From positions 372,001-436,000 of the forward strand of contig NZ_QFFY01000005.1 of NCBI RefSeq assembly GCF_003131205.1: DNA of 64,000 nucleotides, read 5' to 3'. The notes below the pieces were generated by a model, which was not told the origin of the DNA, ran no database searches, and saw only the letters and a list, made by a program, of their open reading frames with translations. The stretch comes from Occallatibacter savannae (GTDB lineage Bacteria > Acidobacteriota > Terriglobia > Terriglobales > Acidobacteriaceae). Of the stretch, positions 60,994 to 64,000 are shown in pieces. The translations under genes and the position numbers were made by a program. Numbering within the stretch: position 1 is the first letter of the stretch; every line of letters starts with the position of its first letter.

Positions 60994-62451
60994 GTGCCGC
61001 CCAGCTTGTCTGGTCGTGCTCTCCGGGGTGGCATGATCATAGGCACTGCACAGCTCATCAGGATAGGCGTGCAGTTTTGTTCGGTCATTGCTCTTTCGCG
61101 CCTGCTTTCACCGCAGGATTTCGGCTTGGTGGGGTGTGTCACTCCGGTGATCACCTTCGTCGGTCTTTTTCAAGACCTTGGTTACGGCCAGGCCATCGTA
61201 CAGCGCCGCGAAATCTCCCAGGATCAGATTTCATTCATTTTCTGGATTACTGCCGCTCTCGGTATTCTCTGCGCCTCGGTTGCAGCCGCACTCAGCCCCG
61301 CGGTGGCCTGGTTTTTTCACGACAGCAGACTCGTCTTGCTCACGCTGTGTGCCAGCGCCTCGCTTCTGTTTGGCAGCCTTGCTGCGGTTCCCAGCGGTCT
61401 GCTGAACAGGCGTATGAACTACCGTGGTCTCGCCTTCACGGATGCGTCCGCGGCAGCTTTAGCCCTGACTTCAGCAATCGTCTCGGCGCTTCTGGGAGCG
61501 CGCTACTGGTCGCTCATTATCGCAGCTATTGTGGCCAACTCCTTTACGGCCGCAGGCTACTGGACCTTTGCGCGGTGGAAACCGGGCCGCCCCACCCGCA
61601 AGTTCCTCGACAAAGATATCGGCCTTTTCGGCGCGAATCTCACAGGCTTCACTTTCGTGAACTACTTCTCGCGCAACCTTGACAACGTCCTGATTGGTCG
61701 CAGGCTCGGAACTGCCGCTCTCGGCTACTACGATCGCGCCTTCAAGCTTCTCAGCTTTCCTATTCAGCACCTCAACGCGCCGCTTCACAGCGTAATGACC
61801 CCGCTGCTTAGCCGCGTACAGGACGACAAGCCGCGATTTCGAGCGATGTTCCTGCGCGCCGCCGGTCAACTCACCCTGTTCGTCGTCCCTGCGATGGCCG
61901 CGCTTGTTTCGGTATCGGACGATTTCGTCGTTCTTGCTTTCGGGCAGCGCTGGGCGCCGGTCTCGCCGATTTTCTTCTACCTGGGTATCGTGGGCATGGT
62001 ACAGCCTCTCAGCAACGCCACCGGCTGGATACTTATTGCGCAGGGCCGAACCGACGTGATGTTCCGTTTGGGGATCGTCACATCCCTCATCACTGTTGGC
62101 TCGTTCTTCTGTGGACTGCACTTCGGCGGCGCCGTTGGTCTAGCCGCTGCATACGCTCTGGTCGAAGCGTTCCTGAAAGCCCCTATCCAGTACTCAGTGC
62201 TGCACCGCGTGGGTCCCGTCACGGCTGGAGACCTGTGCGGTCTTGAGATTCCGCTGCTACTGTCCGGGGGCTTCACACTCGCAACCGTTACCCTGGTCCT
62301 GCGCGGGATTCTCGCGATGCATGGCGTTTCGCTCATTCTCTCGGCAATCCTCATCTCCTTCGGCTCGGCGATCTTCATCACGGCAGTCCGGCCACAGGGC
62401 AGGGAAGTCCTCCATGAAACGGTGATGCTCTTCCGCCGGCTTTTACGATAG
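60994..62451 (+). CDS. Lipopolysaccharide/oligosaccharide flippase (Wzx/PST family)
   Basis: A 485-residue protein with about 12-14 membrane helices and the Wzx-like N-terminus (ALRGGMIIGTAQLIRIGVQFCSVIALSRLLSPQDFGLVG) and LDNVLIGRRLGTAALGYYDRAFKLLSFP. It exports lipid-linked sugars for surface polysaccharide. A GTG at 60994 is chosen: GAGGA lies 7 bases upstream and it avoids overlap with the amidohydrolase gene. A TTG at 60892 in the same frame would add 34 residues. The glycosyltransferase at the right edge fits a surface-polysaccharide context. Confidence 0.88.
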   Translation: MPPSLSGRALRGGMIIGTAQLIRIGVQFCSVIALSRLLSPQDFGLVGCVTPVITFVGLFQDLGYGQAIVQRREISQDQISFIFWITAALGILCASVAAALSPAVAWFFHDSRLVLLTLCASASLLFGSLAAVPSGLLNRRMNYRGLAFTDASAAALALTSAIVSALLGARYWSLIIAAIVANSFTAAGYWTFARWKPGRPTRKFLDKDIGLFGANLTGFTFVNYFSRNLDNVLIGRRLGTAALGYYDRAFKLLSFPIQHLNAPLHSVMTPLLSRVQDDKPRFRAMFLRAAGQLTLFVVPAMAALVSVSDDFVVLAFGQRWAPVSPIFFYLGIVGMVQPLSNATGWILIAQGRTDVMFRLGIVTSLITVGSFFCGLHFGGAVGLAAAYALVEAFLKAPIQYSVLHRVGPVTAGDLCGLEIPLLLSGGFTLATVTLVLRGILAMHGVSLILSAILISFGSAIFITAVRPQGREVLHETVMLFRRLLR

Positions 62452-62536
62452 CCGGCACCAGCGGCATCCATCAGGCCGGGCTTTCCGGCAACGTTCCCGT
62501 GCCCTGCGATGGGAATCCGATTATCATGGGATTAGT

Positions 62537-62620
62537 GCGGAAGTGGTGAAATGGCAAACACACTAGCCTTAGGAGCTAGCGCCGAAAGGCTTAGGGGTTC
62601 AAGTCCCCTCTTCCGCACCA
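62537..62620 (+). tRNA. tRNA-Leu (anticodon UAG)
   Basis: An 84-nt class II tRNA. The acceptor arm is GCGGAAG / CTTCCGC, followed by A and an encoded CCA. The anticodon stem CTAGC / GCTAG encloses the loop CTTAGGA, so the anticodon is UAG and reads CUA codons. The T arm is GGGG TTCAAGT CCCC, and the long variable arm is GCC GAAA GGC, typical of Leu tRNAs. Confidence 0.95.
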
Positions 62621-63170
62621 ATCGAACCTCGCTCGCAAAAAGATGACCAGCACTCACTCCTGCTTAGATCAACCCCTCAAAAAACAGCAGGACTCAAAAT
62701 GGCGTTCTGCTTGTCAGCAGTTGGAGCTTTCGAGCACAGCAGTCTGAGCCGCGGAGCTAAATGGTTGTTCCTGCGAAGCAGGCCCGACATGTTCGGCTGC
62801 TGCAACGGCCTGTGTCCCTCCCGAGCTGCATGAGATCCAGCGATCCCCGAATCGGTGAAGCAACAAGCCGCAAATCTCAGTGGGTCCGTCGCCTTGGCGA
62901 CAGTACTTACAGTCGGACATAAACACTACAACCATTTCTCAGTCTCATCGCTATCGCGGACTGCCGCTCCATTGTGCAACTCGTGTGTGAGGCTTTCATT
63001 GCGGCGAAGTTAATGTTGTCTGAACTCGGGCAAGTTCAAACACCCGACCTCGCCTTAGATCGAGATAATGGTTTTGCAGTTGGATGGGATTCTCTAACGA
63101 CGCGAGAGTGCAGTCTCTGGGGGTGAGCGGTGGAGAGATTTCCACCCAAACCTTGTAAGCTGTAGGAACT
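62621..63170. other. Long intergenic region downstream of tRNA-Leu
   Basis: A 550-base stretch between the tRNA and the DUF3467 gene. The only protein-like feature is a short Cys-containing open frame on the minus strand (62714-62935). No integrase, repeat of the tRNA 3' end, terminator with T-tract or RNA fold is clear, so I see no sign of an integrated element at this tRNA. Confidence 0.5.
62714..62935 (-). CDS. Possible small cysteine-containing protein
   Basis: A 73-codon frame with MSDCKYCRQGDGPTEIC near the start, two Cys pairs in the first 30 residues. There is no strong ribosome site and the C-terminal half is Ala/Ser-rich without structure. It may be chance. Confidence 0.25.
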   Translation of the reverse strand: MVVVFMSDCKYCRQGDGPTEICGLLLHRFGDRWISCSSGGTQAVAAAEHVGPASQEQPFSSAAQTAVLESSNC

Positions 63171-63476
63171 ATGCCTCCTACCCCGCAACAGCCTCAGATG
63201 AATGTCGTGCAGACACCGGATTACCGGGAGTCGTATGCAAACAGCGTGCAGGTGCGCGTCAGCGTTTGGGATTTTTCGCTCGTCTTCGGCCTTGCTTCCA
63301 GCGATAGTCCTGATCAGGTTACCATCCGCAATCATCAGGCCATATTCCTCAGCCCGCAGCAGGCCAAGGCACTGTGGAATGTTCTCGGGCAGAATCTCTC
63401 CCAATATGAGCAGGCGTTTGGCACGCTGAACTTGGAACCGCAAAACGTGAACTTCCCGCAAGGACCCGTCAATTAG
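63171..63476 (+). CDS. DUF3467 protein
   Basis: A 101-residue protein with the family pattern YANSVQVRVSVWDFSLVFGLAS, then RNHQAIFLSPQQAKALWNVLGQNLSQYEQAFG. The family is small, cytosolic and uncharacterised. It starts at the ATG at 63171 with TAGGAA upstream. It precedes the glycosyltransferase gene by 66 bases on the same strand. Confidence 0.85.
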   Translation: MPPTPQQPQMNVVQTPDYRESYANSVQVRVSVWDFSLVFGLASSDSPDQVTIRNHQAIFLSPQQAKALWNVLGQNLSQYEQAFGTLNLEPQNVNFPQGPVN

Positions 63477-63542
63477 CAGCGCGGGATCCGGACGCTCCAT
63501 ACTGCCGTTCCTGCCAAAAATGAGCCCTCAAAGAAGAGTGGG

Positions 63543-64000
63543 ATGACCACGCGATCGTTACTCCGAAAGATCTTCGAGCCGCGCTTGGACGCGCCCTTTC
63601 CGCTCTGGATGGTCTTCCCGGTCATCTTTGCGTCTCTCTACGCGAGCCACTTCTCTCTCCTGCGACTGCCTTACTACTGGGACGAGGCGGGCTACTATGT
63701 CCCAGCAGCGTGGGACTTCTTCCGCACCGGTTCGTTGATTCCGAGCACAACTCTGTCCAACGCCCATCCACCTCTACCGAGCCTTTACCTGGCGCTTTGG
63801 TGGAAGCTCTCGGGGTTTGTGCCGGAGGTGACGCGAGAGGCTGTTCTGCTCATCGCATCGTTCGGTCTGCTTGCGGTGTGGCGCCTCGCTCACCGTCTCT
63901 CTGGGTCCGGCGCGGTCGCTTTTTGGACCGTGCTTCTAACCGCCGTCTATCCCGTCTGGTTTGCACAGAGCACTCTGGCCCAGGCCGACATCTTCGCCGC
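63543..64000 (+). CDS. GT-C (GT39/PMT-like) glycosyltransferase, N-terminal part, cut by window edge
   Basis: About 152 codons, no stop before the edge. After a hydrophobic first helix comes PYYWDEAGYYVPAAWDFFRTGSLIP and then NAHPPLPSLYLALWWKL. The acidic pair after YYW and the following HPP are typical of dolichyl/polyprenyl-phosphate-sugar transferases. Further membrane helices follow. It likely transfers a lipid-linked sugar outside the membrane. Confidence 0.75.
   Translation, partial: MTTRSLLRKIFEPRLDAPFPLWMVFPVIFASLYASHFSLLRLPYYWDEAGYYVPAAWDFFRTGSLIPSTTLSNAHPPLPSLYLALWWKLSGFVPEVTREAVLLIASFGLLAVWRLAHRLSGSGAVAFWTVLLTAVYPVWFAQSTLAQADIFA

Noticed and set aside
62537..63170. Genomic island integrated at tRNA-Leu
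   Set aside because: No integrase and no repeat of the tRNA 3' end downstream; the following genes look chromosomal.

Overview
The window looks like a chromosomal segment of a soil acidobacterium (Acidobacteriota, probably Terriglobia/Acidobacteriaceae). This rests on families typical of that group: a duplicated orphan ABC permease of the ADOP type, two proteins with a TIGR03435-like domain, BlaI/M56 pairs, an Oar-like outer-membrane receptor with a carboxypeptidase-regulatory domain, a secreted VWA protein, many small secreted NTF2-like proteins, and a GC-rich sequence with frequent GTG and TTG starts. No prophage, CRISPR array, rRNA or transposase gene is visible. The one RNA gene is a tRNA-Leu(UAG).

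Layout. 1-4.8 kb: a BlaI repressor and M56 sensor pair with a palindromic operator, and an ADOP permease. 4.9-8.6 kb: EF-P, a DMT-type permease, an NTF2-like protein, a secreted Gfo/Idh oxidoreductase and a CPCC protein. 8.8-14.8 kb: protein quality control (tig, clpP, clpX, lon). 14.9-16.4 kb: three small secreted proteins. 16.5-21.8 kb: engB facing a five-gene operon of a cohesin-tailed secretin, two pseudopilins, a transthyretin-like secreted protein and a diverged urocanase-like protein. 22-34 kb: housekeeping (smpB, pepA, fhs, argS, metG, tatD, yajQ, a polyprenyl synthase, an O-methyltransferase). 34.2-43.1 kb: a TIGR03435 protein, then a probable BlaI-controlled operon of blaI, an M56-TIGR03435 fusion, an outer-membrane receptor and a VWA protein. 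43.2-46.6 kb: a redox or nitrosative-stress cluster (NapH-like ferredoxin, hemerythrin, Crp/Fnr regulator, RIC/ScdA-type di-iron repair protein). 47.5-53.6 kb: an envelope operon on the minus strand (uppS, an AAA ATPase, cdsA, dxr, rseP, a thioesterase). 53.9-64 kb: an XRE regulator, an HD protein, a DHH phosphoesterase, a CPBP protease and an S9 peptidase that are both truncated at one shared point, an NHL-like propeller, an amidohydrolase, a flippase, tRNA-Leu, a DUF3467 protein and the start of a GT-C glycosyltransferase.

Most notable. (1) Three copies of a 16-bp operator close to AGTGAC-N4-GTCACT lie upstream of the NapH-like gene, the crp gene (shared with the divergent hemerythrin) and the RIC gene. 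The first and third copies have the same spacing to a -10-like hexamer and to the start codon. The Crp protein carries the CRP-type recognition residues that fit a GTGA half-site. This geometry also points to an ATT start codon for the RIC gene. (2) A TIGR03435 domain replaces the usual BlaR1 sensor domain in a BlaI operon whose promoter holds a canonical TACATATGTA operator. (3) At about 57,810 two convergent genes lose their 3' ends at one point, which is either a deletion or an assembly misjoin. (4) The EF-P loop tip is Asn instead of Lys or Arg, and trigger factor has a His-rich N-terminus.
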